Below, piece after piece: positions 1-9,973 of a stretch of DNA of 64,000 nt. This DNA comes from Immundisolibacter sp049322795 (lineage in GTDB: Bacteria; Pseudomonadota; Gammaproteobacteria; Immundisolibacterales; Immundisolibacteraceae). The stretch is from contig JBMOQH010000019.1 of the NCBI GenBank assembly GCA_049322795.1, forward strand, positions 1-64,000, read 5' to 3'. The notes below the pieces were generated by a model. The model saw only the letters and a list, made by a program, of their open reading frames with translations. It searched no databases and was not told the DNA's origin. Numbering within the stretch: position 1 is the first letter of the stretch; each line of letters starts with the position of its first letter. A program made the position numbers and the translations under genes.

Positions 1-61
1 GAAACACCCGCTTGCGCGTCCGCCGGCAGGTCAGGTCGACGTCCAACGTGTGCTGCTTCAT
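1..61 (-). CDS. Transposase N-terminal fragment, IS5-like (runs off left edge)
   Basis: Reading leftward from an ATG at 61 gives MKQHTLDVDLTCRRTRKRVF before the window ends. This resembles, from memory, the conserved start of IS5-group transposases (Met-Lys-Gln, then a Thr-Arg-Arg-x-Thr-Arg-Lys stretch before the catalytic region). A GAGGG ribosome-binding site lies just upstream on the minus strand. The insertion sequence end should lie between here and the neighbouring channel gene, but no terminal inverted repeat could be fixed because the other end is outside the window. Only 20 residues are visible, so the family call is tentative. Confidence 0.5.
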   Translation of the reverse strand, partial: MKQHTLDVDLTCRRTRKRVF

Positions 62-84
62 GCCCTCAGTTCCAATAGGCCAAG

Positions 85-492
85 ATGCGTGTATTTTCAG
101 GTGAAGCGCGGGTTTTGAACAGGTTCCTTAGGCTTCTCAAGCTCACCAGATACAACGAAGCGTTGTTGCGCTTTTATAAGGCGTTAAACATCGCAAAAGA
201 GGAACTCGTAATCTTCTTAACGGCAATACTAATTCTACTTTACCTGGCCGCGTTTGGCATATATCACTTCGAGCATGCTATTCAACCAGACAAATACGCA
301 TCAATCTTCGACGCCCTTTGGTGGGCCGTCGCTACGATTACGACGGTTGGATACGGCGATATCTACCCCATAACTATCGCGGGAAGGGTGTTCACGTTTT
401 TTATATTGATTCTGGGGCTAGGTTTGGTTGCGGTGCCTACCGGAATTATCGCGTCGGCGCTTTCCGCTACACGCCGCAACGGCGCCAGCTAA
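85..492 (+). CDS. Potassium channel, 5'-truncated (S4 remnant to S6)
   Basis: The 135-residue product is the C-terminal half of a Kv-type potassium channel. Residues 10-30 look like the end of an arginine-rich S4 helix. A first membrane helix (about 41-61), a pore helix, the selectivity filter TVGYGD (87-92) and an S6-like helix (100-125) follow. Full-length relatives carry S1-S4 upstream, which are missing here. The first few codons are probably not native, since a transposase reading away starts only 24 bases to the left. The gene is visibly richer in A and T than its neighbours, which fits foreign origin. It may be a dead remnant or a minimal two-helix pore. Confidence 0.75.
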   Translation: MRVFSGEARVLNRFLRLLKLTRYNEALLRFYKALNIAKEELVIFLTAILILLYLAAFGIYHFEHAIQPDKYASIFDALWWAVATITTVGYGDIYPITIAGRVFTFFILILGLGLVAVPTGIIASALSATRRNGAS

Positions 493-641
493 CCATCCGC
501 CCCAGCTTGCATTCGGTGGCGGGATAACAGCATATACGCGGACTGCTATAGCTGCTTGACCAGCCAAGACGCAAGGTCGGGTTGGTCCGACGGCCCCTGG
601 CCGCAGAATGCCGACGGTCTTGCCGGCGCGAATGAATCGGT

Positions 642-664
642 AGGCCCGGCCGCAGGGCCTTTCT
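642..664 (+). terminator. Possible terminator hairpin
   Basis: AGGCCC and GGGCCT form a six-pair stem around a seven-base loop, followed by TTCT on the plus strand. It lies between the convergent channel gene and the YiiX-like gene. The stem is short and the T run is poor. Confidence 0.3.
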
Positions 665-670
665 CCTCGC

Positions 671-1285
671 TCAACTGCCACCCCGCCCGGCGATGCGCAC
701 CAGGCGCAGCGCCGGTATGTCGTGCAGCAGGTTTTCCACCAGCACCGCCGGGCGACCGTTCACGCGCGGCTTGTCCGACAGCGGGTCCTCGCCCAGCGCC
801 TCGCGCAGGGCCCGCCACACCAGTTCCGTGCAGTACACGCGCTGGGCGTCGGTGAGGTCGAAATCGAAATCGAAGCCCGCGCCCTGCGCCAGCATGTCCG
901 CGGCGGCTCGCGCCATGCGCGCGCCGGCAGCCGCATCGTCCACCCGCAGCACGGCAAGGCGCGGCGCCCGGGCGTAATCGGCCCACGGTTCGCGCTGCAC
1001 GCGGCCGTTGCGCCCCAGGTCGTCGGCCAGAACGTGAACCACATGCCAGCTGTCATCGACCCGCACCACCACACCGGCGTGCGAAAAACGCGTGTCGTGG
1101 CGATTCAGCCGCGCGAACACGCCGCTCCACAGCCCGGACCCGCCGCGCAGCACCACGTCACCCGGGCGCAGTGGCCAGTCCGGCGCTACCGGAACCACCG
1201 CGGCGACCGGCTTCGGCGTCGGCACGGCGCCCGCCAAGCTGGCCACGCACAGCACGACCAAAGCGCCACGCCACGCCCCCCGCAT
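671..1285 (-). CDS. YiiX/YebB-like permuted papain-fold (NlpC/P60) protein, exported
   Basis: A 204-residue protein with an N-terminal signal peptide (about residues 1-20). The body fits the YiiX/YebB branch of circularly permuted NlpC/P60 cysteine peptidases: the PGDVVLR start of the fold (41-47), a His in RFSHAG (His69) and the nucleophile Cys in YCTELV (Cys152), in the reversed His-before-Cys order of permuted members. Such enzymes are thought to act on amide or ester bonds of envelope peptides or lipids; the substrate is unknown. It lies six bases downstream of the lipoprotein gene at 1292-1681 on the same strand, so the two are probably cotranscribed. Confidence 0.72.
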   Translation of the reverse strand: MRGAWRGALVVLCVASLAGAVPTPKPVAAVVPVAPDWPLRPGDVVLRGGSGLWSGVFARLNRHDTRFSHAGVVVRVDDSWHVVHVLADDLGRNGRVQREPWADYARAPRLAVLRVDDAAAGARMARAAADMLAQGAGFDFDFDLTDAQRVYCTELVWRALREALGEDPLSDKPRVNGRPAVLVENLLHDIPALRLVRIAGRGGS

Positions 1286-1291
1286 GGGTGA

Positions 1292-1681
1292 TTACTTCCT
1301 CATGCCCACCTTCCACTCGCCGTCCACGCGCACCAGGTCCAGCGTACTGGGGCCGTCGGCGCCGTCTTTCGCCGACTTGACGATCACGCGGGCAGTGTTC
1401 TCGCCGGTCATTTCCACGCCGGTGATCTCGTATTCGCCCGGCCCCATGGACTGCCCCATGGCTGTACCCATCTGCAGCAGGGCCTGCGTCGGCTCGGTGC
1501 TGCGGGCGATGGCAGCGGTGACATTGCCGGCGTTGAGGTCGTCCATCCACTTCGTGGCCGCGTCACGCGCTGCGCCTTCCGGCCCGCCACAGCCGGCGAC
1601 GGCAAGCGCCATGACACCGGCCAGGGCGAGGGTTTGGCCGCGGCGTCGCGCTGCATTGATCAGACGAAAGCGTAGGGTCAT
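1292..1681 (-). CDS. Lipoprotein with DUF4878/NTF2-like domain
   Basis: A 129-residue predicted lipoprotein. A basic N-terminus and hydrophobic stretch end in the lipobox AVAGC (Cys31), followed by about 95 residues resembling DUF4878: an N-terminal AARDAATKWMDDLNAGN helix region and a C-terminal DGEWKVGM strand typical of NTF2-like lipoproteins. The start at 1681 is chosen because GGGAG lies at normal spacing upstream and places the signal sequence at the N-terminus; an open frame continues further upstream to 1846 without signal character. Function unknown; the family is generally envelope-associated. Confidence 0.7.
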   Translation of the reverse strand: MTLRFRLINAARRRGQTLALAGVMALAVAGCGGPEGAARDAATKWMDDLNAGNVTAAIARSTEPTQALLQMGTAMGQSMGPGEYEITGVEMTGENTARVIVKSAKDGADGPSTLDLVRVDGEWKVGMRK

Positions 1682-1972
1682 TTTTGCTGCTCCCTTGAGG
1701 CCTGGAGGGCGAAGCGACCGACTGGAACAAGTCGCGTCCCGAGGTTTATACCCTGCCGTGCAACCCGCGTGCGATCGATCCATCGAGGCCATCGTCGGGC
1801 CATCGCACAAACGCGGGAGGCGAATGCCGGTGTGCGTAGCGGCCAACTTGGCCGACAGGAACGGAGCCTTGCGCGGGCGCCAGCACCAGCCACGCCGCGA
1901 ACCGCTGCCCTACACTTTCGCAGTTTGCCCGCTCATCGTTGCTGCGCCTCGAGCGCCAAACCCTGGACCACC

Positions 1973-3196
1973 GTGTCACGCTCAGCGCCTGCACCCCCGG
2001 ACGCCCCCACGCCACCGCTGCTCGCCATCGTGTTTCTGTCGCTGGCAGCCGGCGCCAGTGCCATGGCGATGCGCGTCAACGATGCGCTGCTGCCGCAGTT
2101 GTCGGAACTGTTCGACGTGCCGCTCGCCACGACGGCGCAGGTGGTCAGCCTGTATGCGCTGGCGTATGGCGCCACGCAAGTGCTGTGGGGACCGGTCGGG
2201 GACCGCTTCGGCAAGTACCGAATGGTGGGATGGGCGGTGCTCGGCTGTGCGCTGGCGTCGCTGGCCTGCGCGCTTGCCGGCGATTTCGCGCAGTTGCGCG
2301 CCGCTCGGGTACTGGCCGGCATGCTGGCGGCGGCCATCATCCCGCTCGCCATCGCCTGGCTGGGCGACGTGATTCCCTACGAGCGGCGGCAGGCCGTGCT
2401 GGCGCGTTTCCTGATCGGGCAGATCATGGGACTCGCGGGGGGTGTGTGGCTGGGCGGGGTGGCGGCGGACCACCTCGGCTGGCGGGTGCCATATGCAGTC
2501 TTGACCGTCATTTACGCGATGGTCGGCGTGCAGTTGACGCTGAGCCAGCGTCGGCTGTCGATCACGGCATCGTTGACGCAGGCCAGCGCTGCGCCCCGCC
2601 GAGTGATGGGGGACTTCGGCGACGTGCTGCGCACCGGCTGGGCACAGACGCTGTTGGTCGTCGTCTTCCTCGAGGGGGCCTGCCTGTTCGGCCCGCTGGC
2701 CTTCACGGCAACACATCTGCATCGGCAACTCGGCCTGTCGCTCACCGCCGCCGGCTCGCTGCTCATGGTGTTTGGTCTCGGCGGCTTCGTCTACGCGGTA
2801 TTCGCACGGCGTCTGCTGCGCCGACTGGGCGAAGTAGGCCTGGCGCGCGCCGGCGCCGCGTGCCTGTGTCTAGGGCTGGGCGCCGTTGCCGTCGCGCCGT
2901 CATGGCTTTTTGCCCTGCTGGGCAGCCTGCTGTCCGGGCTTGGCTTCTATATGTTGCACAACACGCTGCAAGTGAATGCCACGCAAATGGCGCCGCAGGC
3001 ACGCGGCGCCTCGGTGTCGATGTTCGCTGCGTGTTTCTTCCTGGGTCAGGCGACAGGTGTGACGGCTACCGGATGGCTGGCCACGAGGATCGGCACCGCC
3101 CCGGCCATCGGCGGCGGCGGCGCGGCTCTGCTGTGCGTGGGCCTGATGTTCGGCCGGGCGCTGGCGCGGCGGCAGACGCCCGGGACGGCTTCGTGA
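1973..3196 (+). CDS. MFS transporter
   Basis: A 407-residue major facilitator with about 12 hydrophobic segments. The loop GDRFGKYR after the second helix matches the MFS motif A (G-x-x-x-D-R-x-G-R-R), and PYERRQ lies in the following loop. Substrate unknown; the sequence resembles drug or sugar exporter-type MFS proteins. The GTG at 1973 is chosen because it places a short tail before the first helix; the frame is open upstream to 1769 but that part is low-complexity Ala/Arg/Pro without family character. No strong ribosome-binding site precedes the GTG, so the start is uncertain. It is divergent from the lipoprotein gene. Confidence 0.75.
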   Translation: MSRSAPAPPDAPTPPLLAIVFLSLAAGASAMAMRVNDALLPQLSELFDVPLATTAQVVSLYALAYGATQVLWGPVGDRFGKYRMVGWAVLGCALASLACALAGDFAQLRAARVLAGMLAAAIIPLAIAWLGDVIPYERRQAVLARFLIGQIMGLAGGVWLGGVAADHLGWRVPYAVLTVIYAMVGVQLTLSQRRLSITASLTQASAAPRRVMGDFGDVLRTGWAQTLLVVVFLEGACLFGPLAFTATHLHRQLGLSLTAAGSLLMVFGLGGFVYAVFARRLLRRLGEVGLARAGAACLCLGLGAVAVAPSWLFALLGSLLSGLGFYMLHNTLQVNATQMAPQARGASVSMFAACFFLGQATGVTATGWLATRIGTAPAIGGGGAALLCVGLMFGRALARRQTPGTAS

Positions 3197-3282
3197 TGCA
3201 CGCCTTTTCGGCTTGATTCACACCGGGCATCCTGTCCTGAACGGGGAAGCGCCGAATTGATCAGCGCTCCCCTGACGCCAGC

Positions 3283-3317
3283 GGCAGCGGCAAAGCGCGT
3301 ATAGCCCCGCCGCTGCC
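3283..3317. terminator. Stem-loop between convergent genes
   Basis: GGCAGCGGC pairs perfectly with GCCGCTGCC across a 17-base loop, between the ends of the MFS gene and thiC. There is no T run on either strand, so any terminator role is weak. Confidence 0.3.
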
Positions 3318-3326
3318 GGAGCGTCC

Positions 3327-5207
<1,881 letters not shown>

Positions 5208-5300
5208 CAAGGGTGACCTGTGGGGAGCGGCGGGGATTCTGGATGGCGTCGCTGAGCGGGCGCAGCGCTATCATGTTGTGGCCATGCGCTTTCGAACGGT

Positions 5301-5330
5301 AATCTATGCGCCGCTTCGAAGGGGTGTCAA
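5301..5330 (-). promoter_or_regulatory. Sigma-70-type promoter for thiC
   Basis: On the minus strand a perfect -35 TTGACA (5330-5325) and a -10 TAGATT (5306-5301) are separated by 18 bases. This would give a leader of roughly 85-90 nucleotides before the thiC ATG. Confidence 0.5.
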
Positions 5331-5404
5331 CGCGCCGATCAGGCCGCTGCAGATGCCCAACCGACCCCCCGCCGGGGTCGCCCAGTCCTCGGTCGCCCAC
5401 CCCT

Positions 5405-6067
5405 ATGAACAGCCCGGACCTCGCCGCCGCCCGTTTCAACATGCTCCTGAATCAGGTACGGGCCTGGGACGTGTCCGACGAACGCGTGCTCGATCTGCTC
5501 TCGCAGATGCCGCGCGAGGACTTCGTGCCGCCGGCGTACCGCAAGCTCGCCTACGCCGATCTGATGCTGCCGATCGGCCACGAGCAGGTGATGCTGGCGC
5601 CCAAGATCGAAGGGCGTTTCCTGCAGGCGCTCAACCTGCAGGCCACCGACGTGGTCCTGGAAGTCGGCGCCGGCACCGGCTACATGGCGGCGCTGATGGC
5701 CCGGCTGGCGGCGTTCGTAACCACCGTCGACGTATTCGCGGAGCTGGCGGAGGCCGCCGCGTTGCGTCTTGCCGAAGCCGGAGTGCGCAATGTGCGGGTG
5801 GAAACGGGCAACGCCGCAGGCGGCTGGCCAGACTATGGCCTGTACGATGCCATCATGATCAGCGCCTCGGTGCCGGTGTTGCCACAGGCATTTCTGAACA
5901 GCCTCAAGCCGGGCGGTCGCCTGGCTGCGATCGTCGGCCGCCGGCCGGCCATGCAGGCAGTGCTGATCACCCGGCGCGGTCCGGCCGACTGGCACCACCA
6001 GGTGCTGTTCGAGACCGACGCCCCACCCCTGCTGCACGCACAGGTGCCTGCGGCGTTCGAGTTCTGA
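5405..6067 (+). CDS. Protein-L-isoaspartate O-methyltransferase family protein
   Basis: A 220-residue class I SAM methyltransferase of the PCMT family, which repairs isoaspartyl residues in damaged proteins. The family N-terminal pattern (RFNMLLNQVRAW, then MPREDFVPPAY) and the SAM-binding motif I VLEVGAGTGY (residues 84-93) are clear. The frame is open upstream to 5306, but the ATG at 5405 matches the family start; no good ribosome-binding site is seen. It is followed after five bases by the rhodanese and then tolC, a gene order recalled from other gammaproteobacteria. Members in this position diverge from canonical Pcm, so true isoaspartate repair is not certain. Confidence 0.82.
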   Translation: MNSPDLAAARFNMLLNQVRAWDVSDERVLDLLSQMPREDFVPPAYRKLAYADLMLPIGHEQVMLAPKIEGRFLQALNLQATDVVLEVGAGTGYMAALMARLAAFVTTVDVFAELAEAAALRLAEAGVRNVRVETGNAAGGWPDYGLYDAIMISASVPVLPQAFLNSLKPGGRLAAIVGRRPAMQAVLITRRGPADWHHQVLFETDAPPLLHAQVPAAFEF

Positions 6068-6072
6068 GTGCC

Positions 6073-6396
6073 ATGCGCGAGCTTTCAGTGCAGGAACTGA
6101 AGGCGGCCCGCGACGACGGCACGGCCGATCAGTGGCAAGTCATCGACGTGCGGGAGCCTTGGGAGCACGCCATCTGCGCCATGGACGGCGCGCGCCCGCT
6201 GCCAATGCAGTCCCTGCCCCACGGCGTGCAGGATCTTGACCCCCGGCGCCCGACGGTGGTGGTCTGCCATCACGGGGTGCGCAGTTTTCAGGTAGCGCTC
6301 TGGCTGGAGCGCAACGGCTTCATGGACGTAGCCAACCTCAGCGGTGGCATCGATGCCTGGGCCCGGGAGATCGAGCCCGGCATGGCCCAATATTGA
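6073..6396 (+). CDS. Single-domain rhodanese-like sulfurtransferase
   Basis: A 107-residue single rhodanese domain, cytosolic. The family pattern is complete: VIDVREPWE near residues 23-31, the active-site loop CHHGVRS with nucleophile Cys65, and the closing NLSGGIDAW. Such proteins carry persulfide sulfur on the cysteine and pass it to thiols; the physiological acceptor is unknown. It starts five bases after the PCMT homologue ends and is probably cotranscribed with it and with tolC. Confidence 0.88.
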   Translation: MRELSVQELKAARDDGTADQWQVIDVREPWEHAICAMDGARPLPMQSLPHGVQDLDPRRPTVVVCHHGVRSFQVALWLERNGFMDVANLSGGIDAWAREIEPGMAQY

Positions 6397-6462
6397 CGAT
6401 CCAGAATTGACACCACGGTCCTGACGCGTTCCCTCGTCAACCAGCATTATCGGAATCCCACG

Positions 6463-7827
6463 ATGAAAAGAAACTTGTTCGCCGGCTTGATCGGCGCCGC
6501 GCTGACGCTGCCGGTCACCGCCGAAGACCTGCTGACCGTCTACCAGCAAGCGGTGCAGAACGATGCTCAACTCGCCGCCGCCGCCGCCGCGCGCGACGCG
6601 GCGCGCGAGCTGAAGCCACAAGCTTTTTCGTTCGTGCTGCCGAACATTCAGGCCTCGGCCGACACCAGCAAGAGCATCCTGCGCACGCAGTCGACGAGCT
6701 TCGTGACGCCCAGTGGAAGGCAGGAATTCAACAGCAATTTCGTGCAGTTGGAACTGGTGCAGCCGCTGTTCAACTGGCAGCTGATCGCCGGCCTCGGGCA
6801 GGCCGACGCGCTGGTGCGTCAGGCGGACAACCAGTATGCGTTCGCCGAGGCGGAGCTGATGCTGCGCACGGCCGATCGCTACTTCGGCGTGCTGGCGGCC
6901 ATCGACACCCTCGCCTTCGCCGAAGCCGAGAAGGCAGCCATCGGCCGGCAGCTCGATCAGGCCAGGCAGCGTTTCGAAGTCGGCCTGATCGCGATCACCG
7001 ACATCCACGAGGCGCAGGCCCGCTATGACCTGACCGTGGCGCAGGAAATCGACGCCCGCCGGCAGGTCGCCAACGCTATGGAAGCACTGCGCGAAGTGAC
7101 TGGCACAGGCTACGAGAATCTCGTTCCGTTGGCGGCGGACCTGCCGCTGCAGCCGCCGGCCGGAGACGATGCCGAAACCTGGGTTGCGCATGCCGCGGAC
7201 AACAACCCCCTGGTGGCTGCCTCCCGGGAAGCGGTGCAGGCGGCCAAAAAGGAAATCGAGCGTCAGCGCGCCGGCCATTTCCCGACCCTGGATGCGCGCG
7301 TGACCTACCTGGACGCCAGCGCCAATGCCAGCCGTTTCGGTGCCGGCCTCGATAACGAGGACACCATCTATGGGCTGCAACTGAAACTGCCGATCTTCGA
7401 GGGCGGACGTACCAACTCCCTGGTGCGCCAGGCGCAAAAGCAGTTCCTGGAAGCCCAGCAGCGGCTGGAGCAGCAGAGCAGGTCCACCGCCCGCGAAACG
7501 CGGGATGCCTATCTGGGCGTCAACCTGTCGATCAGCCGCGTCAACGCCTTGCGCCAGGCGCTGGTGTCCAACCAAAGTGCCCTGGAAGCAACCGAACTCG
7601 GGTACCGAGTTGGCACCCGCACGTCGGTGGACGTGCTCGACGCCGAGCGCGAGCTGTTCAGAGCCAAGCGCGATCTGGCAACGGCCCGTTACGAGTACGT
7701 ACTGAACGTATTGCGGCTTGAGATGGCGTCCGGCCAGTTGACTCAGGACGACTTGGCGCGCGCCAACGGTTGGCTCGAGTCGCCCTCGTCGGCACCTGTG
7801 GCCGCCGAATCCACGACGACGCCCTGA
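6463..7827 (+). CDS. tolC: TolC family outer membrane efflux channel
   Basis: A 454-residue outer membrane factor forming the exit duct for tripartite efflux and type I secretion. A signal peptide of about 20 residues is followed by two related halves of the OEP repeat: an N-terminal LLTVYQQAVQNDAQL region, coiled-coil stretches, and the C-terminal GYRVGTRTSVDVLDAERELF segment diagnostic of TolC. It is the only outer membrane factor in the window and could serve the RND systems at 16.8-20.9 kb and 57.4-64 kb, neither of which includes one. Its last 85 bases overlap the convergent waaA. Confidence 0.93.
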   Translation: MKRNLFAGLIGAALTLPVTAEDLLTVYQQAVQNDAQLAAAAAARDAARELKPQAFSFVLPNIQASADTSKSILRTQSTSFVTPSGRQEFNSNFVQLELVQPLFNWQLIAGLGQADALVRQADNQYAFAEAELMLRTADRYFGVLAAIDTLAFAEAEKAAIGRQLDQARQRFEVGLIAITDIHEAQARYDLTVAQEIDARRQVANAMEALREVTGTGYENLVPLAADLPLQPPAGDDAETWVAHAADNNPLVAASREAVQAAKKEIERQRAGHFPTLDARVTYLDASANASRFGAGLDNEDTIYGLQLKLPIFEGGRTNSLVRQAQKQFLEAQQRLEQQSRSTARETRDAYLGVNLSISRVNALRQALVSNQSALEATELGYRVGTRTSVDVLDAERELFRAKRDLATARYEYVLNVLRLEMASGQLTQDDLARANGWLESPSSAPVAAESTTTP

Positions 7828-9098
7828 ACGGTCTCGAGGTAACGCTCGATCAACGCCAGGGTGCGCGCGGTGGCGCCGCGGTGCCGGGCGACCATCGCGC
7901 GGCCGGCATCGCCCATGGCGACCCGGCGCTCGTCATGCGTCAACAGCGTCCCGAGCTGATCGCCGAGATCAGCCACATCGGTCACCTGGAATCCCGCCCC
8001 GGCGGCCAACACCTGCTCGCGCAATTCGACGAAGTTGCGCATGTGCGGACCGAACAGGGACGGCTTGGCGCAAGCGGCCGGCTCGATCAGGTTGTGTCCA
8101 CCGAAGGCGCTGGGGCTGGTGCCCAGACTACCGCCGACGAACACGGCGTCGGCCGCCGCCATGAGCGAAGGCAGTTCTCCGAGCGTATCCGCGATGTAGA
8201 CCGCGCATGCCGCGCCCGTATCGGCGCTGCGCTGCGCCACGTCCCAGCCCTCGTCCCGGCACAGGGCGGCCACTTCGGTAAACCGCTGCGGATGGCGCGG
8301 CGCCAGGATCAGCACGGCGTCAGGGAGCGTCTCGCGCAATTCGCGGTGCGCCTGCAGGGCTGCCGCTTCCTCGCCGGCATGGGTACTGGCAGCCAGCCAC
8401 ACGGGTCGAGCGATGCCCAGCCGCTCGCGCAGCGCGAGACCGGGGGCCGTATCGGTCGGCGCGGCATCGAACTTGAGGTTACCGGTCACCGTGAGCCGCT
8501 CGCGCGGCAGGCCGAGCGCCACCAGCCGTTCCCCATCGGCGGCGGTCTGCGCGGCGACGGCGGCCAGACGTTCCAGCGTCTCGCGCACCAGCCTTGGCCA
8601 GCGGGCGTAAGCGCCCGCGGAGCGCGGCGAAAGACGCGCGTTGGCCAGGATCAGGGGCACGCCCGCCCAGCTGGCGGCGGCGTACAGATTGGGCCACAGC
8701 TCGGTTTCGAGAATGACGCCAAGACACGGGCGCCGCGCGTCGAGAAACCGCCGCACGGCGCCAGGCACGTCGTAGGGCAGGTAACAGTGCTCCACGCGCC
8801 CGCCGAGGCGGCTTTGCAGATACTGCGAACCGGTCGGCGTGGTGGTCGTGACCAGCAAGGGCAAGGCCGGGTACGCTCGCTGCAAGGCCTCGATCAAGGG
8901 CAGCGCGGCGTTCACCTCCCCCACCGACACGGCATGCAGCCACACGGCACCCTGACGACCGCCCGTGCCGAAACCAAGCCGTTCCCCCCAGCGCTGGCGA
9001 TACGCAGGCTGGCGCCGGCTGCGCCACAACAGGCGGCCGAATGCCAGCGGCAGGCCGACACGCAGCAGACTTGAATACAGATGACGATGGATAGACAT
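7743..9098 (-). CDS. waaA: 3-deoxy-D-manno-octulosonic acid (Kdo) transferase
   Basis: Transfers Kdo from CMP-Kdo to lipid IVA at the cytoplasmic face of the inner membrane, in lipopolysaccharide core synthesis. The 451-residue protein has an N-terminal membrane anchor, the motif HAVSVGEVNAA carrying the catalytic Glu, the donor-fold TGNLKFDA segment, and the C-terminal GGHNLIEPAA glycosyltransferase signature. Its last ~28 codons lie opposite the end of tolC. It starts 18 bases inside the region of the divergent kinase-like gene, whose neighbour status fits an LPS theme. Confidence 0.95.
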   Translation of the reverse strand: MSIHRHLYSSLLRVGLPLAFGRLLWRSRRQPAYRQRWGERLGFGTGGRQGAVWLHAVSVGEVNAALPLIEALQRAYPALPLLVTTTTPTGSQYLQSRLGGRVEHCYLPYDVPGAVRRFLDARRPCLGVILETELWPNLYAAASWAGVPLILANARLSPRSAGAYARWPRLVRETLERLAAVAAQTAADGERLVALGLPRERLTVTGNLKFDAAPTDTAPGLALRERLGIARPVWLAASTHAGEEAAALQAHRELRETLPDAVLILAPRHPQRFTEVAALCRDEGWDVAQRSADTGAACAVYIADTLGELPSLMAAADAVFVGGSLGTSPSAFGGHNLIEPAACAKPSLFGPHMRNFVELREQVLAAGAGFQVTDVADLGDQLGTLLTHDERRVAMGDAGRAMVARHRGATARTLALIERYLETVQGVVVDSAATGADEGDSSQPLARAKSS

Positions 9099-9116
9099 GA
9101 ATCAGCGCGATTGACG

Positions 9117-9854
9117 ATGCCTTCTGCGGCCCCCGGTCGGCCGCGGCGGATTGCGCCGGAGCGCCTGCAGCGCCTGCTGGCGGCGGCTCAGGTGCTCGAA
9201 CGCGACCCCCATGGCGTGAAGGTGGCGCGTCTGCCGTCCGGCACCATCCTGAAGCTGTTTCGCCGCAAGCGCCTGCTGTCGTCGGCGGCCTGGCGTCCGT
9301 ACGCACTGCGCTTCGTGCGCAATGCGCAGGCGCTGAACGTCCTGGCCGTGCCCACGGTGAGTGTGCGCGCTTACTGGCACTGCCCGCAGGCGCAGCGGCA
9401 CGTGGTGGCCTACCGGCCGCTCAAAGGCGACGTGTTGCGTGATCGGCTCGGCGACGGCAAGGCGGTCGACTGGCCCGCCCTGGCGCGGTTCGCGGCCCGT
9501 CTGCATGACCGGGGCGTCTATTTTCGGTCGCTGCACAGCGGCAACATCGTGTGTGTACCAACCGGCGGCTTTGGACTGATCGACATCGCCGATCTCCAGG
9601 TGCTGCGCGGTCCGCTCGGAACCCGGCGGCGCATACGCAACCTGCGGCCGCTGCTGCGGGACCCGGCCCTGTCGGCGCTGCGGAAGCCCGAACTGTTTGG
9701 TGATCTCATCGACGCGTACTGCCGATCGGCAAACGCCCATCCCCGGCAGGAAGCGCGGCTGCGGCGCCTGGCGTGGCGGCAATGGGCCAGGTGCACCGAT
9801 CAGGGATCGGGCGCGTCAGCGTCGGGCTCGCCGTCACTGACCGGCAACCGGTAG
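9117..9854 (+). CDS. Small kinase-like protein, LPS kinase/toluene tolerance family
   Basis: A 245-residue protein of the Kdo/WaaP-type kinase fold. It has a glycine-poor N-lobe (VKVARLPSGTILKLFRRKRL), a catalytic loop ending LHSGNI (an HxxxxN-like element) and a metal-binding Asp in LIDIAD. It probably phosphorylates or senses lipopolysaccharide or a small molecule; divergent position next to waaA supports an envelope role. An earlier ATG at 9081 in frame would overlap waaA by 18 bases; neither start has a clear ribosome-binding site. The last 55 bases overlap the convergent yacG. Confidence 0.72.
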   Translation: MPSAAPGRPRRIAPERLQRLLAAAQVLERDPHGVKVARLPSGTILKLFRRKRLLSSAAWRPYALRFVRNAQALNVLAVPTVSVRAYWHCPQAQRHVVAYRPLKGDVLRDRLGDGKAVDWPALARFAARLHDRGVYFRSLHSGNIVCVPTGGFGLIDIADLQVLRGPLGTRRRIRNLRPLLRDPALSALRKPELFGDLIDAYCRSANAHPRQEARLRRLAWRQWARCTDQGSGASASGSPSLTGNR

Positions 9855-9973
9855 TCGCCACTCAGCCAGCTGCCGAGGTCGGCCAGCTTGCAGCGTTCAC
9901 AGCAAAACGGTCGATACGGGTTGTCGACCGACAGCGCCGCGGGCTTGCCGCAGGTGGGACAGGGCACCGTCAC
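9800..9973 (-). CDS. yacG: DNA gyrase inhibitor YacG
   Basis: A 57-residue zinc protein. The treble-clef zinc finger is complete: CPTCGKP near the start and FCCERCKLADLGSWL following, giving four cysteines (C-x2-C and C-x3-C) and the family's conserved CKLADLGSWLSGDYRLP core. In E. coli YacG binds GyrB and blocks DNA binding. It starts with GTG at 9973, sharing bases with the zapD stop (GTGA overlap), and ends with an acidic tail. The zapD-yacG order after coaE is classic. Confidence 0.93.
   Translation of the reverse strand: MTVPCPTCGKPAALSVDNPYRPFCCERCKLADLGSWLSGDYRLPVSDGEPDADAPDP

Noticed and set aside
5208..5320. TPP riboswitch before thiC
   Set aside because: Searched by eye on the coding strand; the conserved THI-box cores are not there.
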